DNA of 64,000 nt from NCBI GenBank assembly GCA_964410625.1, contig CAYPHY010000022.1:1-64000 (forward strand), written 5' to 3'. A program made the position numbers and the translations under genes. Positions 8,681-17,954 of this stretch are shown here, one piece after another; the first letter of the stretch is position 1; every line of letters starts with the position of its first letter. The notes under the pieces were generated by a model. It saw only the letters and a list, made by a program, of their open reading frames with translations. It searched no databases and had not been told where the DNA came from. The stretch comes from CAYPHY01 sp964410625. Lineage in GTDB: Bacteria > Chloroflexota > Anaerolineae > Promineifilales > Promineifilaceae.

Positions 8681-10357
8681 CTACTCATCCAGCGGCAATA
8701 CTTGTACATACTCGACGCGGGCTGTTGAATTGCTATATTCGTCGGTTGAAGCGAAGATACCGAAGTGGGGCGACGGGACCCAGCGCGTATCGCTGTAATC
8801 TTTTATCAGCTTCAACTCCGAGTTTCGCGCTCCGGCAAAGACCTTAATCCCATCCGCTCGCACCTCGATGCGGAATTTGTTCCAACCCTCCGGATCAACC
8901 CCAGACAATTGAGTCGAACTATTGGGATCAATGTCGCCCAGCCGTTTCATCGGGCTGCCGCCGCAGTTTGGACACCAAACCAACTCATCCACACGTTCAA
9001 AGAGCAGTTTCAGCGGGCCGAAGAAGATCACATTGACCGTGTAGAAATGGTTGAAGCAAAGTTCATGCTCATACCATCCCTCCACTGTGCTGGGATCGGG
9101 ACAAATCGCGCCCGGCCAATCTCCGGCGAAAGCCATGCCTTGTGAAACAAGATTACCTAAGTTGGCATATTGGATCTCATACTCAATTGCATAGGGCACT
9201 CGCGGTGCTTCCGCTTCGGGTGCAGCAATACCCCAGTCCCAAGAATCTTCCACACGCAGAATGAACCAATCACGCGAAGAATCAATCTCATAGAAGGATT
9301 GCACCTCTTCGATGTAGGTCGTCCGCCGCACAGCCCAGCCACTGTTCGGATCGGTGAAATCGTCGCGATAGGCGCCGACAACCGAATCAATGTTTGACCA
9401 GGGGCCAACTCGGTCGCCCACGCGGCTGCGAACGCGGTAGAAGTATTCATTACGGAAAGAGGGCTCCTTTTCGATGAGTAGCGATGTTTGTGATGCGTTC
9501 AGGTTGAACACCGTTGGCGAGGCAAAATCTGGCGTGTTTGATTCCTCTAGCTCATAACCTGACGCACCGACGGAGGTTGTCCAGGCGACGTTCCATTGAT
9601 TCGCGCTGTTCACCTCGCCTACATCCAGGGTAACGGGACCGGGATCAGGCTGGATACCGAAAGTCGTATAGGGCAGATATTGAATTGGCGAGCCAATGTT
9701 TTCGCCAACTAGCACCTCGGCCGACCGCTCAATCGTCGTCTCGCCATCGCTGATTTCGGCCGTATTCGTAATTTCCGCACCTGGCTCGGCCTCGTTGCTG
9801 ATCCGGGTAGTGACCTCGATGGTCAATGTCCGGCCTGCGCCAATCGTCCCTTCCCAGACCACCACACCGCCATCGGTGCTGAAGTCAGACTCAATTACAC
9901 CCAGTTCGGCCGTGGTCTCCGCGCTGACAAACTCTAATCCGTCGGGCAGTTCATCAGTCACGGTCGTCTGGGCGTCGGTGTCGCCACTGTTGAACACAGT
10001 GATCGTAAATTGGACAATGCCGCCCGGTGGTGCTTCTTCGGGCATGGCGCTCTTGGTCGAGCCTTCCAGATCGGCCGGTTGCAACAGACGTTCAGGAATC
10101 GAGTGGGCAGCCACGTAACGTTCAATGGACGGCTTGGCGACTAATAACTCGGCCGTGGTGCTGATCACGCGGCTATAGGGCGAGGGCGTGGTCGGCTGTG
10201 GCAGTCGCTGCTCCGCATCCCCATCCTGCTCAGCGGCCAACAGTTGGGCAAACGAAAAAACCAACAAAAAGGCAACGACCGTCCCGACCAACGCCAGCAA
10301 GCGCCGTTGGTGGGACTGTGGGCCATTGCGTTGCGAATTTTCCTCTTTCACAGACAT
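8681..10357 (-). CDS. membrane-anchored DUF11/fibronectin-type surface protein
   Basis: A 558-residue exported protein with an N-terminal membrane segment or uncleaved signal (about residues 21-42). A DUF11 repeat domain follows (about 110-215; PPGGIVQFTITVFNSGD, VTDELPDGLEFVS), then a fibronectin III-like region (about 235-330; WNVAWTTSVGASGYELEES) and a C-terminal beta-sandwich that looks like a LamG or DUF1080-type module (DDFTDPNSGW; WNKFRIEVRADGIKVF). DUF11 is common in surface-layer and adhesin-like proteins. The start is supported by a strong aaggagaa ribosome-binding site. The gene is monocistronic, with a hairpin terminator downstream. The ligand is unknown. Confidence 0.82.
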   Translation of the reverse strand: MSVKEENSQRNGPQSHQRRLLALVGTVVAFLLVFSFAQLLAAEQDGDAEQRLPQPTTPSPYSRVISTTAELLVAKPSIERYVAAHSIPERLLQPADLEGSTKSAMPEEAPPGGIVQFTITVFNSGDTDAQTTVTDELPDGLEFVSAETTAELGVIESDFSTDGGVVVWEGTIGAGRTLTIEVTTRISNEAEPGAEITNTAEISDGETTIERSAEVLVGENIGSPIQYLPYTTFGIQPDPGPVTLDVGEVNSANQWNVAWTTSVGASGYELEESNTPDFASPTVFNLNASQTSLLIEKEPSFRNEYFYRVRSRVGDRVGPWSNIDSVVGAYRDDFTDPNSGWAVRRTTYIEEVQSFYEIDSSRDWFILRVEDSWDWGIAAPEAEAPRVPYAIEYEIQYANLGNLVSQGMAFAGDWPGAICPDPSTVEGWYEHELCFNHFYTVNVIFFGPLKLLFERVDELVWCPNCGGSPMKRLGDIDPNSSTQLSGVDPEGWNKFRIEVRADGIKVFAGARNSELKLIKDYSDTRWVPSPHFGIFASTDEYSNSTARVEYVQVLPLDE

Positions 10358-10665
10358 TTCTCCTTACTCTAAACTCTAAAGCGATTAATGGGGTGTATGC
10401 AGCGGTCAATATTACATCTTCACATACAATCAATCGGCCGCTAACAGTTCCCTTCCTTCAAGACAACAGCCCAAATGTTACCCATCTCCCGTCTATGCGT
10501 CAAAATTAGTCGAGTGTTGAAAAAGAAGCCGTTGGCAAATAGTTGGTCAATCGTAGCTCAACAAATCCTTTATTTGACATAACAGTTTTGATTCAGCGCT
10601 CTCCGTGCCCCATCCCCAAAATCCGCGTAACTATCTTTAGAAACTATTTGGTAAAATAGATGGAA
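10358..10665. other. non-coding gap between divergent genes
   Basis: No convincing gene on either strand. It must contain the promoter of the DUF11 protein gene and probably that of trmFO, but no pair of -35/-10 boxes with good spacing stands out. An isolated tttgacataaca (about 10574) and taaaat (about 10651) are the only promoter-like words. Confidence 0.4.
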
Positions 10666-10757
10666 CTTACGCATTTTGACACGAATGGCACGAATTTCAC
10701 GAACACGACCTTTTTCGTGTTATTCATGTCTAAAAAATTATCAGTTGCGTAAGTCCT
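10666..10757. repeat. tandem-armed inverted repeat (acacgaat family) in front of trmFO
   Basis: acttacgcattttgacacga on the left pairs with the right arm ending tgcgtaagtcct. Inside are acgaatggcacgaatt and the inverted tcgtgttattcatgtc. The arm ends are the same as in the copy at 8420-8511. Confidence 0.75.
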
Positions 10758-10765
10758 ATCAACTT

Positions 10766-12133
10766 ATGGAACAAACATTGATCATTATCGGCGGTGGATT
10801 AGCCGGTTCGGAAGCGGCGTGGCAAGCGGCCGAACTGGGCATCTCCGTCAAACTGTATGAAATGCGGCCGCAACGGCCGACGCCCGCCCATATCTCCGAC
10901 TGGCTGGCAGAACTGGTGTGCAGCAACAGCCTGGGGTCGGATTTGCCGCATAAAGCGTCCGGCTTGCTGAAGGCGGAGCTACGTGGGTTGGGTTCGTTGA
11001 TCCTGGCGTGTGCCGATGAGACGGCTGTTCCTGCCGGTTCTTCGCTGGCTGTTGACCGCGACGCCTTTGCCCAACGAGTGACGGCGTGTATCGCCGCTCA
11101 CCCGCGTATTGAATTGGTGCGCGAAGAGGTGACGGCCGTTCCCGACGTTCCGTGCATCATCGCCAGCGGCCCGCTGACCTCATCCGCGCTGGCCTACAGT
11201 ATCAGTGAACTGAGTGGGCAGGAGTACCTTTACTTTTACGACGCTGTCTCGCCTATCGTCAACGCTGAAACAATTGATATGAGCATCGCCTTTCGCCAGT
11301 CTCGTTATGATCGCGGCGAGCAGGAAGAGGGGGACTATATCAACTGCCCGATGACCAGGGAGGAGTATGACGCCTTCTATGCAGCGTTGGTGGCGGCGGA
11401 GACGATCACGCTGAAGCAGTTTGAGCAGGAAGACCCGCACTTCTTTGAGGGGTGTATGCCGGTCGAAGTGTTGGCACGGCGCGGCCGTGAGTCGCTGGCC
11501 TATGGCCCGATGCGGCCGGTGGGTCTGGTTGATCCGCGCACGGGGAAGCGGCCGTATGCCGTCGTCCAATTGCGCCAGGACAACTTGCTCGGTTCGCTCT
11601 ATAACATCGTTGGTTTCCAGACCAACTTGAAATGGGGCGAACAGCGCAAGGTGCTGCGCTTGATCCCCGGTCTGGAGCAGGCGGAGTTTTTGCGCTATGG
11701 GATGATGCACCGCAACACCTATATCAACGCGCCAACGATGCTCCAGCCGACGATGCAGTATCGCGGCCGTGCCGATCTCTTCTTTGCCGGGCAGATCACC
11801 GGCGTGGAGGGATATGTGGGCAATGCCGGAACGGGCTTGCTGGCCGGTATCAACGCCGCCCGCTTGTTAAAGGGGCAACATCCGCTGATCCCGCCGACCA
11901 CAACGATGCTTGGCGCGTTGTGCCACTATGTTACCCACGCAGCGGCGAAGGATTTCCAGCCGATGAAGGCCAATTTCGGCCTCTTCGCTCCGCCGCCGAC
12001 GACCATGGGCAAGAACGACCGCTACCGCTGGTATAGCGAACGCGCCCTGACGGCATGGCGGCGTTTTGCTCGTGACAATGGGCTGCGTTATGATCCGGAA
12101 AAGGCAACAGCAGACAGGGAATTGAACGGCTGA
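10766..12133 (+). CDS. trmFO: TrmFO, tRNA m5U54 methyltransferase (folate/FAD-dependent)
   Basis: TrmFO methylates U54 in the T-loop of tRNA, using methylenetetrahydrofolate as carbon donor and FADH2 as reductant. The N-terminal dinucleotide fold IIIGGGLAGSEAAWQ is followed by LYEMRP and the conserved VCSNSLGSD; later regions include NCPMTREEYDAFY, ARRGRESLAYGPMRPVGL, and GQITGVEGYVGNAGTGLLAG near the C-terminus. The 455 residues from the ATG at 10766 match the family length. The frame is open upstream to 10676, but those 30 codons lie within a hairpin repeat and have no family counterpart, so the later start is preferred. Confidence 0.95.
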   Translation: MEQTLIIIGGGLAGSEAAWQAAELGISVKLYEMRPQRPTPAHISDWLAELVCSNSLGSDLPHKASGLLKAELRGLGSLILACADETAVPAGSSLAVDRDAFAQRVTACIAAHPRIELVREEVTAVPDVPCIIASGPLTSSALAYSISELSGQEYLYFYDAVSPIVNAETIDMSIAFRQSRYDRGEQEEGDYINCPMTREEYDAFYAALVAAETITLKQFEQEDPHFFEGCMPVEVLARRGRESLAYGPMRPVGLVDPRTGKRPYAVVQLRQDNLLGSLYNIVGFQTNLKWGEQRKVLRLIPGLEQAEFLRYGMMHRNTYINAPTMLQPTMQYRGRADLFFAGQITGVEGYVGNAGTGLLAGINAARLLKGQHPLIPPTTTMLGALCHYVTHAAAKDFQPMKANFGLFAPPPTTMGKNDRYRWYSERALTAWRRFARDNGLRYDPEKATADRELNG

Positions 12134-12138
12134 AATGG

Positions 12139-12209
12139 CTCCACCACAAAGACAGGACGCGACAAAGTTGTTTGCATTTGCCTTTGTCTCTTCCTGTCTT
12201 TGTGATTAA
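12139..12209. repeat. inverted repeat (acaaagacaggacg family)
   Basis: ccaccacaaagacaggacg pairs imperfectly with tcctgtctttgtga; the inside gcgacaaag/ctttgtctc repeats the motif. It immediately follows the trmFO stop and probably acts as its terminator. Confidence 0.6.
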
Positions 12210-12281
12210 AAGGTATAAATTATCCGTTGATCTGCTCATTTTCGTTGTTGAATAGACCAATAACCAATACACTAGCAAGTA

Positions 12282-13901
12282 ATGGATTTCCCACTTCAAC
12301 CTCAAATAAACAAAGTAACCGTCTATCCTGACCGGGCGCGAGTCACGGGACACGGCCGCGTCGAACAACTAGCAACCGGCCGTCACCAACTCATCTTTGA
12401 AGAGCTGCCCCTCGCCCTGGAAGAGGACTCTGTACGGGCGTCAGGTCAGGGGACGGCCAGGGTGCGGCTGTTGGGCGTGGACGTTCGCCGCCGTCACTAC
12501 GCCGAAACACCGGCCGCGCGGGTGCAGGAGGTCGAGAAGGAGCTGCAAGGCCGCCGCGAAGCGCTGCGCGTGGTGGAGGATGATCGCGAGAACCGGCTGG
12601 CGCTGGCGCGACATCTGGAAGGGTTGCGGCAGGCAACGGCCGAGTATGCCAAGGGACTCTCACGCGGCCGCACCACCGTCGAAGACCAGGCGCGACTGGT
12701 GGAGTTCTTGCAAGAACGGGACGCTCAGCTACGCGCCGAATTGCGCGAACTGGACGAACAGCAACGAGCCGTTAAACGGGAGATTGAGAAGCTGGAACAG
12801 GAGCTAAAGCAACTGGGCAGCGCACGGCCGCGCCAACGGTATCAGGCGATTCTGGATGTAGAAGTCAGTGAAGCGGGTGATTTCACGGCCGAGATCAGCT
12901 ATGTCGTCGGCCGTGCCGGATGGCAGCCGCTGTACGACATCCGGCTCTTAGAGCGACAAGGAGAGAACGGCCGCGCCGGTCATGTGCTTGCGCTCAGCTA
13001 TCTGGCGCAGGTGACGCAAGACACTGGGCAAGCGTGGAACGATGTCGGCCTGACCGTTTCCACAGCCCGCCCCGCGCTCAACCAACGGCTGCCGGAGTTG
13101 CATCCCTGGTTTATTGATGAGCTAAAGCCGATGCCACGCCCCAAGGCCGTCCACATGCGTACGATGGCGACGGCAATGCCACAGATGGCAATGCCGCCCG
13201 CCGATGTGGATGAAGTGACAATGGAGGTGGCTGCCTTTGCTCCGGTAGCGGCCGATGTCGCCGTCGCTGAGGCACAAGACAGCGGCACGGCGGTCAGTTT
13301 TGTCGTCTCCGGCTCGATAGACATCCCCAGCGATGGTTCGCCACACAAGACGACCATCGCCCAATATGACCTGGAGCCGCAACTGGACTATCTGGCGATC
13401 CCGCGCCATACGGATGCGGTCTATCGCCGGGCGAAGGTGAAACATCCTGGCCCTGGCCCGTTGCTGGCAGGGTCGGCCGCGCTATTTGCCGGGGATGAGT
13501 TTATCGGCCGTAACCAGCTTGAATATACGGCCGTCGGCGACGAGTTAAAATTGATGTTGGGTGTGGAAGAACGGGTAGACGTGGAGCGCGAGCTAGTGCT
13601 GCGCGATGTAGACAAAGTCTTCATGCGCGATAAGCGGCAGATGCGCTATGGCTATGAAATCCGGCTGAAGAATCTATTAGAGGCTCCAGTGCAGGTAACG
13701 GTCGAAGACCAATACCCCGTCTCGCGCCACGATCAGATCAAGGTAAAGCTGGAAAAGACCAGCCTGCCCCCTTCTAAGCATACGGAGTTAGGGCTGCTGG
13801 AGTGGCGGCTGACGTTGGCGGCCGGAGAAAAGCAAACGATTCGCTTTGAGTACTCGGTTGAGCATCCGCGCTCTCTACAAGTTGCCGGTCTGATCGAGTA
13901 G
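12282..13901 (+). CDS. DUF4139 / mucoidy inhibitor MuiA-like protein
   Basis: The 539-residue product has the DUF4140/DUF4139 layout of MuiA-like proteins. It opens with INKVTVYPDRARVTGHG, characteristic of the N-terminal DUF4140. A long Arg/Glu-rich coiled coil follows (about residues 85-190). The DUF4139 beta-rich domain begins with AEISYVVGRAGWQPLYDIR and ends with LLEWRLTLAAGEKQTIRFEY. MuiA was named from a mucoidy phenotype; the biochemical role is unknown. There is no signal peptide. The stop codon lies within the gtagggg start of the following repeat. Confidence 0.87.
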   Translation: MDFPLQPQINKVTVYPDRARVTGHGRVEQLATGRHQLIFEELPLALEEDSVRASGQGTARVRLLGVDVRRRHYAETPAARVQEVEKELQGRREALRVVEDDRENRLALARHLEGLRQATAEYAKGLSRGRTTVEDQARLVEFLQERDAQLRAELRELDEQQRAVKREIEKLEQELKQLGSARPRQRYQAILDVEVSEAGDFTAEISYVVGRAGWQPLYDIRLLERQGENGRAGHVLALSYLAQVTQDTGQAWNDVGLTVSTARPALNQRLPELHPWFIDELKPMPRPKAVHMRTMATAMPQMAMPPADVDEVTMEVAAFAPVAADVAVAEAQDSGTAVSFVVSGSIDIPSDGSPHKTTIAQYDLEPQLDYLAIPRHTDAVYRRAKVKHPGPGPLLAGSAALFAGDEFIGRNQLEYTAVGDELKLMLGVEERVDVERELVLRDVDKVFMRDKRQMRYGYEIRLKNLLEAPVQVTVEDQYPVSRHDQIKVKLEKTSLPPSKHTELGLLEWRLTLAAGEKQTIRFEYSVEHPRSLQVAGLIE

Positions 13902-14010
13902 GGGCAGGTCTTGTACCTGCCCTGTGATGGGCAACCACAAGGGTTCTGGGCAACCACAAGGGTTCTGGGCAACCACAAGGGTTCTGGGCAACCACAAGGG
14001 TTGCCCCTAC
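13899..14010. repeat. palindrome plus four tandem 19-bp units ahead of hflX
   Basis: gtaggggcaggt pairs with acctgccc at 13914-13922. Four tandem units of gggcaaccacaagggttct follow, starting at 13929, 13948, 13967 and 13986, the last diverging at its end and closing with gttgcccctac. The units have no spacers, so this is not a CRISPR array. Confidence 0.85.
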
Positions 14011-14012
14011 GG

Positions 14013-15347
14013 ATGGGATTTTTGGAGGCACATATCACAAGCACAAAATTGTATGAAACCAAACCACCACGCGAAAAGGCGTTTCTGGTCGGAGTCGAGC
14101 TAGACAGCGAACCCGCCTTGCTGGAGGTTGAAGAAAGCCTGGAAGAGCTGGCCCGGCTGGCGGACACGGCCGGTATTGATGTGGTCGGACAGACGCAACA
14201 ACATCTGGATCGGCCGAATGTCGCCACCTACATCGGCCCCGGCAAGGTGGAAGAGGTGAAGCTGTTGGTCGGCGAACTCGGCGCGAATGTGGTCATCTTT
14301 GATGATGAACTATCGCCGCGCCACCAACGGGAACTGGAAGAGGTCTTTGGTGAAGACGTTAAGGTATTGGACCGCACAGCGCTGATCCTCGACATTTTCG
14401 CCCAACACGCCCTGACCCATGAGGGCAAGCTGCAAGTGGAACTGGCACAACTGGAATACCGCCTGCCACGCCTGACGCGGATGTGGACTCACCTTGCCCG
14501 GCAGACCGGCGGCCGTGCCGGTGGCGCAAGCGGTGGCGTTGGTGTGCGTGGCCCTGGTGAAACGCAGTTGGAAACCGACCGGCGCGACATTCGCCGCCGT
14601 ATCTCCTCCATCCGCGACCAGCTTGAAAACGTCCGCGCCCATCGCGAACGCCACCGCACCAAACGACAGCAGACGGAGTTGCAGGTGGTCGCCATCGTCG
14701 GCTATACGAATGCCGGTAAATCTACGCTGCTCAATCGCCTCAGCGGGGCGGATGTGTTGACGGCCGATATGCTCTTCGCCACGCTCGATCCGACCACGCG
14801 CAAAGTGACGATGCCCGGCGGCCGGGAGGTCCTTTTCACCGATACGGTAGGCTTCATCCAAAAGCTGCCGCCCAATATCGTCGCCGCCTTCCGCGCTACT
14901 TTGGAGGAGATCGCCGACGCCGACCTATTACTGCATGTGGTGGACGTCACCCACCCCCAGGCGGACGCGCAAATGGAAGCGGTTGAAGATACATTGGCCG
15001 AACTGGAGGTAGACCATCTACCAATTGTTGTTGCCCTCAACAAAGCCGACCAACTGCCGGACAGTACCAATCCCTTTGCCGATTTGCCGGAAGCCGGGCC
15101 AACGGTACTCGTTTCGGCGAAAACGGGCGAAGGGATCGAGGATTTACTGCACACCATCGAGGCGGCGATGATCCGCTTGATGGAGCCGATTGATATTTTG
15201 CTGCCCTATCAGCGGGGTGAACTGCTTTCTTTGTTCTATCAACGGGGACAGGTAGACCACGAAGAACATACGGAGGCGGGGGTGCGTTTGCACGGCCGTT
15301 TGCCACGTCGTTTACACGCCCTGTTTGCCAGTTATGAGACCGCCTGA
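14013..15347 (+). CDS. hflX: GTPase HflX
   Basis: HflX is a ribosome-associated GTPase that splits stalled 70S ribosomes and helps recovery from stress. The N-terminal HflX domain has TYIGPGKVEEVK and IFDDELSPRHQRELE; the linker has the glycine-rich GGVGVRGPGETQLETDRR. The G domain shows VGYTNAGKSTLLNRL (G1), a conserved threonine in ADMLFATLDPTTRK (G2), DTVGFIQKLP (G3) and NKAD (G4). From 14013 the product has 444 residues, near the norm. The frame continues upstream to 13911 through the 19-bp tandem repeats, which I regard as non-coding. A ggagg at 14024 lies inside the chosen reading frame, so a later non-ATG start is possible. Confidence 0.93.
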   Translation: MGFLEAHITSTKLYETKPPREKAFLVGVELDSEPALLEVEESLEELARLADTAGIDVVGQTQQHLDRPNVATYIGPGKVEEVKLLVGELGANVVIFDDELSPRHQRELEEVFGEDVKVLDRTALILDIFAQHALTHEGKLQVELAQLEYRLPRLTRMWTHLARQTGGRAGGASGGVGVRGPGETQLETDRRDIRRRISSIRDQLENVRAHRERHRTKRQQTELQVVAIVGYTNAGKSTLLNRLSGADVLTADMLFATLDPTTRKVTMPGGREVLFTDTVGFIQKLPPNIVAAFRATLEEIADADLLLHVVDVTHPQADAQMEAVEDTLAELEVDHLPIVVALNKADQLPDSTNPFADLPEAGPTVLVSAKTGEGIEDLLHTIEAAMIRLMEPIDILLPYQRGELLSLFYQRGQVDHEEHTEAGVRLHGRLPRRLHALFASYETA

Positions 15348-15392
15348 GGCGGGTGGGTAGAGTTTGAAAACCCCAACCCGCGCTACAACATG
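15348..15392. repeat. gcgggt...acccgcgctacaac hairpin repeat
   Basis: ggcgggtgggtagagttt is followed by the inverted accccaacccgcgctac. The right half recurs, inverted, at about 30616-30640. Confidence 0.5.
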
Positions 15393-15400
15393 AGTATGTC

Positions 15401-16606
15401 TTGATGGATGATCTTGTCGCTGAAATTGCCCGGTTGCCGGCCGTTCGCCAGGCATTGAATGACTTTCGCACTCACCTGGAAGAAGCGCTAAAGCTGGCTA
15501 TTGCCATCCAACAAATCCCGGCCCCAACCTTTGCCGAAGCGCGACGGGCAGCGTTTGTGGAGCAGCAATTTGAGCGGCAGGGGCTGCATTCTGTCTGCCA
15601 GGACGAACTGCACAATGTCTATGGCTGTTTGCCCGCCCGCGGCCGGAAAAAGCAAGGGCAAGGGGGACGGCCGCCCGTCGTCGTCTCCGCTCATCTGGAC
15701 ACCGTTTTTGCCGAGACAACCGATCTGACGATCAGGCGGCAAGATAAACTGCTCTATGGCCCCGGCATTGGTGACAATTCGACCGGGGTGGCCGGGTTAC
15801 TGCTCGTCGCCCAGGCGATCCAACAGATCAAGTTGCCGCTGGCGACCGATCTCTGGTTTGTTGCCAATGTCTGCGAGGAAGGGATGGGGGATTTGCGCGG
15901 GATGCGGGCGGTGGTGGAACGTTTCGGCCGCGAAGCAACCTATATCGTGGTCGAGGGCGGCCTGTTCGGTCAACTGTCCCATGAGGCCATCGGCGTGCGC
16001 CGCTTTCGGATCGAGGTCAAGACACCAGGCGGTCACTCCTGGGGCAGCTTTGGCGTCACCAGCGCGATCCACGTCCTCGGCCATCTCATCACGGCCATTG
16101 ATGGGCTATCTGTGCCGGAAACGCCGAAGACGACCTACAACGTCGGGATGATCGAAGGCGGCACATCGGTCAACACCATTGCCAATTCGGCCAGTATGCT
16201 GCTCGATTTGCGCTCGGAAGATAGCGGCCGATTAGAACTGCTGGTGGAACAGGTACAGAGTATCGTCCGCCGCTTCCAGCAAAACAAGACGCACGGTTGG
16301 GAGGGCGTGGAGATCAGCATGATCCCGGTCGGCAACCGCCCCGCCGGTTCACTCCCCCGCCACACCCCGCTGGTGCAATGGGCGGAAAGTGCGTTGAAAC
16401 AGGTCGGCCGTCCGAATGCCAAATTTATCGCCGGTAGTACCGACGCCAACATCCCGCTCAGCATGGGGCTGAACGCCATCTGCCTCGGCCTGACGGAATC
16501 GGGCAACGCCCACCGCCTCGACGAGTACATTGATCCGACGCACTTACCAGACGGCCTGGGGCAGTTGTTGTTGCTAACGCTAGCGGCCACTGCCGGTGAT
16601 CAGTAA
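15401..16606 (+). CDS. M20-family metallopeptidase
   Basis: A cytoplasmic di-zinc M20 exopeptidase or amidohydrolase (peptidase T/ArgE/DapE superfamily). Likely metal and catalytic residues are in VVVSAHLDTVF (His ligand, catalytic Asp), GPGIGDNSTGVAGLL (bridging Asp), VCEEGMGDLRG (general base Glu and Glu ligand) and AHRLDEY near the C-terminus (His ligand). The dimerisation lid domain lies between about residues 200 and 300. No signal peptide is visible. The true substrate is unknown. It starts 54 bases after hflX, with a repeat between them. Confidence 0.88.
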   Translation: MMDDLVAEIARLPAVRQALNDFRTHLEEALKLAIAIQQIPAPTFAEARRAAFVEQQFERQGLHSVCQDELHNVYGCLPARGRKKQGQGGRPPVVVSAHLDTVFAETTDLTIRRQDKLLYGPGIGDNSTGVAGLLLVAQAIQQIKLPLATDLWFVANVCEEGMGDLRGMRAVVERFGREATYIVVEGGLFGQLSHEAIGVRRFRIEVKTPGGHSWGSFGVTSAIHVLGHLITAIDGLSVPETPKTTYNVGMIEGGTSVNTIANSASMLLDLRSEDSGRLELLVEQVQSIVRRFQQNKTHGWEGVEISMIPVGNRPAGSLPRHTPLVQWAESALKQVGRPNAKFIAGSTDANIPLSMGLNAICLGLTESGNAHRLDEYIDPTHLPDGLGQLLLLTLAATAGDQ

Positions 16607-16676
16607 TCGGTAAGCGGTAATCGGTAAGCAGGCCTGTGTCCGTTTACCGATTACCGTTTACTGATTACTCAAGATA
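16604..16676. repeat. tandem-armed inverted repeat (taatcggtaag family)
   Basis: Left arm: taatcggtaagcggtaatcg. Right arm: ccgtttaccgattaccg and its continuation. It overlaps the stop codon of the M20 peptidase gene. A relative lies at 18180-18256. Confidence 0.75.
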
Positions 16677-16701
16677 ATTTCCCACTGATACGAGGTTGAA
16701 T

Positions 16702-17847
16702 ATGTACTTTGAACTGAGTGATGAACAACGGGAGTTGCGTCATGTCGTCCATGATTTTGTGGCGCGGGAGTTACGGCCGCACGCTCGCCACACGGACGAG
16801 ACCGGGGAGTTTAATTGGTCGGCGGTGAAGAAAATGGGGCCGCTCGGTCTGCTCGGCACGGAAATCCCAGAGGAGTATGGCGGGGCAGCGTTGGATGCGG
16901 TCAGCGCGGCCATCGTCATCGAGGAGCTAGGCTGGGGCTGTGGTTCGACCGCGCTGGCGATTGCCGCCCACAACGGCCTGGCGCTTGGGCCGATCAATCG
17001 CTTTGGCACAGAGGAACAAAAGCAGTATTGGCTGCCGCGGCTTACCAGCGGTCAGGGGCGGTTGGCTAGTTTAGGGCTGACGGAGCCGGGAGCGGGTTCA
17101 GACTTGAAAGGGGGCGTCAGGACAACGGCCGTGCGCGAAGGGGATTCCTGGATCATTGACGGCAACAAGATGTGGATGACCAACGCCTCGATTGCCGACC
17201 TGATGGTGGTGCTGGTGCGCACCGGGCGTAATGGCAGCAACGCGCTGAGCCACATCCTGGTCCCCACCGATACGCCGGGGGTCACCATTGGCCCGGCAGA
17301 AAAGAAGATGGGGCTGAAAGGTTCCCCTACCCACGCCGTCGCTTTTGAGGAAGTGCGCGTGCCGCTAGAGAACCTGCTTGGTGAAGAGGGACAGGGGTTG
17401 CAACAGACGTTGGCGACGCTGGATGGCGGCCGTGTCGGTATCGGCGCGTTGGCGATTGGGTTGGCGCAAGCGGCGTATGAAGCGGCCGTGCAATACGCCA
17501 AAGAACGGGAAACCTTTGGGCAGCCGATTGCCAACTACCAGGCGATCCAATGGATGCTGGCCGACGCGGCGACCGAAATAGAGGCGGCGCGTTTGTTGGT
17601 CTATAAGGCGGCGTGGCTGAAGGGGGAGGGGCGGCCGTTTAGCAAAGAAGCGGCGATGGCCAAGCTCTTTGCCACCGAAATGAGCGAGCGCGTCTGCCGC
17701 AATGCGATCCAGATTCATGGCGGCTATGGCTATAGCAGTGAGTTTGAGGTGGAACGCTTCTACCGCGACACGCGGCTGATGACCATCGGCGAGGGGACCA
17801 GCGAGATTCAGCGTTTGGTGATCGCGCGGCATATTTTGGGTGTGTGA
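16702..17847 (+). CDS. acyl-CoA dehydrogenase
   Basis: An FAD-dependent acyl-CoA dehydrogenase (381 residues) that introduces the alpha-beta double bond in fatty-acid or branched-chain acyl-CoA oxidation, passing electrons to ETF. It has the N-terminal LSDEQRELRHVVHDF helix, the flavin/substrate motif SLGLTEPGAGSDL, MWMTNASIADL, and a C-terminal domain with QIHGGYGYSSEFEVERFYRD and GEGTSEIQRLVIAR, where the second glutamate is the likely catalytic base. The ATG at 16702 follows a gagg site six bases upstream. Substrate chain length cannot be decided. No ETF gene lies nearby. Confidence 0.93.
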   Translation: MYFELSDEQRELRHVVHDFVARELRPHARHTDETGEFNWSAVKKMGPLGLLGTEIPEEYGGAALDAVSAAIVIEELGWGCGSTALAIAAHNGLALGPINRFGTEEQKQYWLPRLTSGQGRLASLGLTEPGAGSDLKGGVRTTAVREGDSWIIDGNKMWMTNASIADLMVVLVRTGRNGSNALSHILVPTDTPGVTIGPAEKKMGLKGSPTHAVAFEEVRVPLENLLGEEGQGLQQTLATLDGGRVGIGALAIGLAQAAYEAAVQYAKERETFGQPIANYQAIQWMLADAATEIEAARLLVYKAAWLKGEGRPFSKEAAMAKLFATEMSERVCRNAIQIHGGYGYSSEFEVERFYRDTRLMTIGEGTSEIQRLVIARHILGV

Positions 17848-17914
17848 GTGGCAGGTAGCAGGTAGCAGGTGGCAGGTAGCAGGTGGCAGGTGGTACATGC
17901 CACATGCCACTCCT
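17847..17914. repeat. tandem gcaggtagcaggtggcagg array with short inverted end
   Basis: Degenerate 7-base units (gcaggta/gcaggtg) run from 17850; acatgccacatgccactcc is the short reverse-complement arm. It lies between the acyl-CoA dehydrogenase gene and xseB. Confidence 0.65.
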
Positions 17915-17942
17915 CCACATGGTTTGTCCTCCCGAAAGATCA

Positions 17943-17948
17943 TATAAT
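17943..17948 (+). promoter_or_regulatory. -10 box placed for a leaderless xseB transcript
   Basis: tataat is followed by exactly six bases and then the xseB ATG at 17955, so transcription would begin at or very near the start codon. No Shine-Dalgarno sequence lies between. No clear -35 box is visible. Confidence 0.45.
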
Positions 17949-17954
17949 GAACCG

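Noticed and set aside
10657..10749. Short ATG frame following a taaaat box before trmFO
   Set aside because: It reads only through the acacgaat repeat and ends at its border; a coincidence of the repeat sequence.
13929..14004. Possible CRISPR-like repeats
   Set aside because: The 19-bp units are directly adjacent with no spacers and no cas genes lie nearby.
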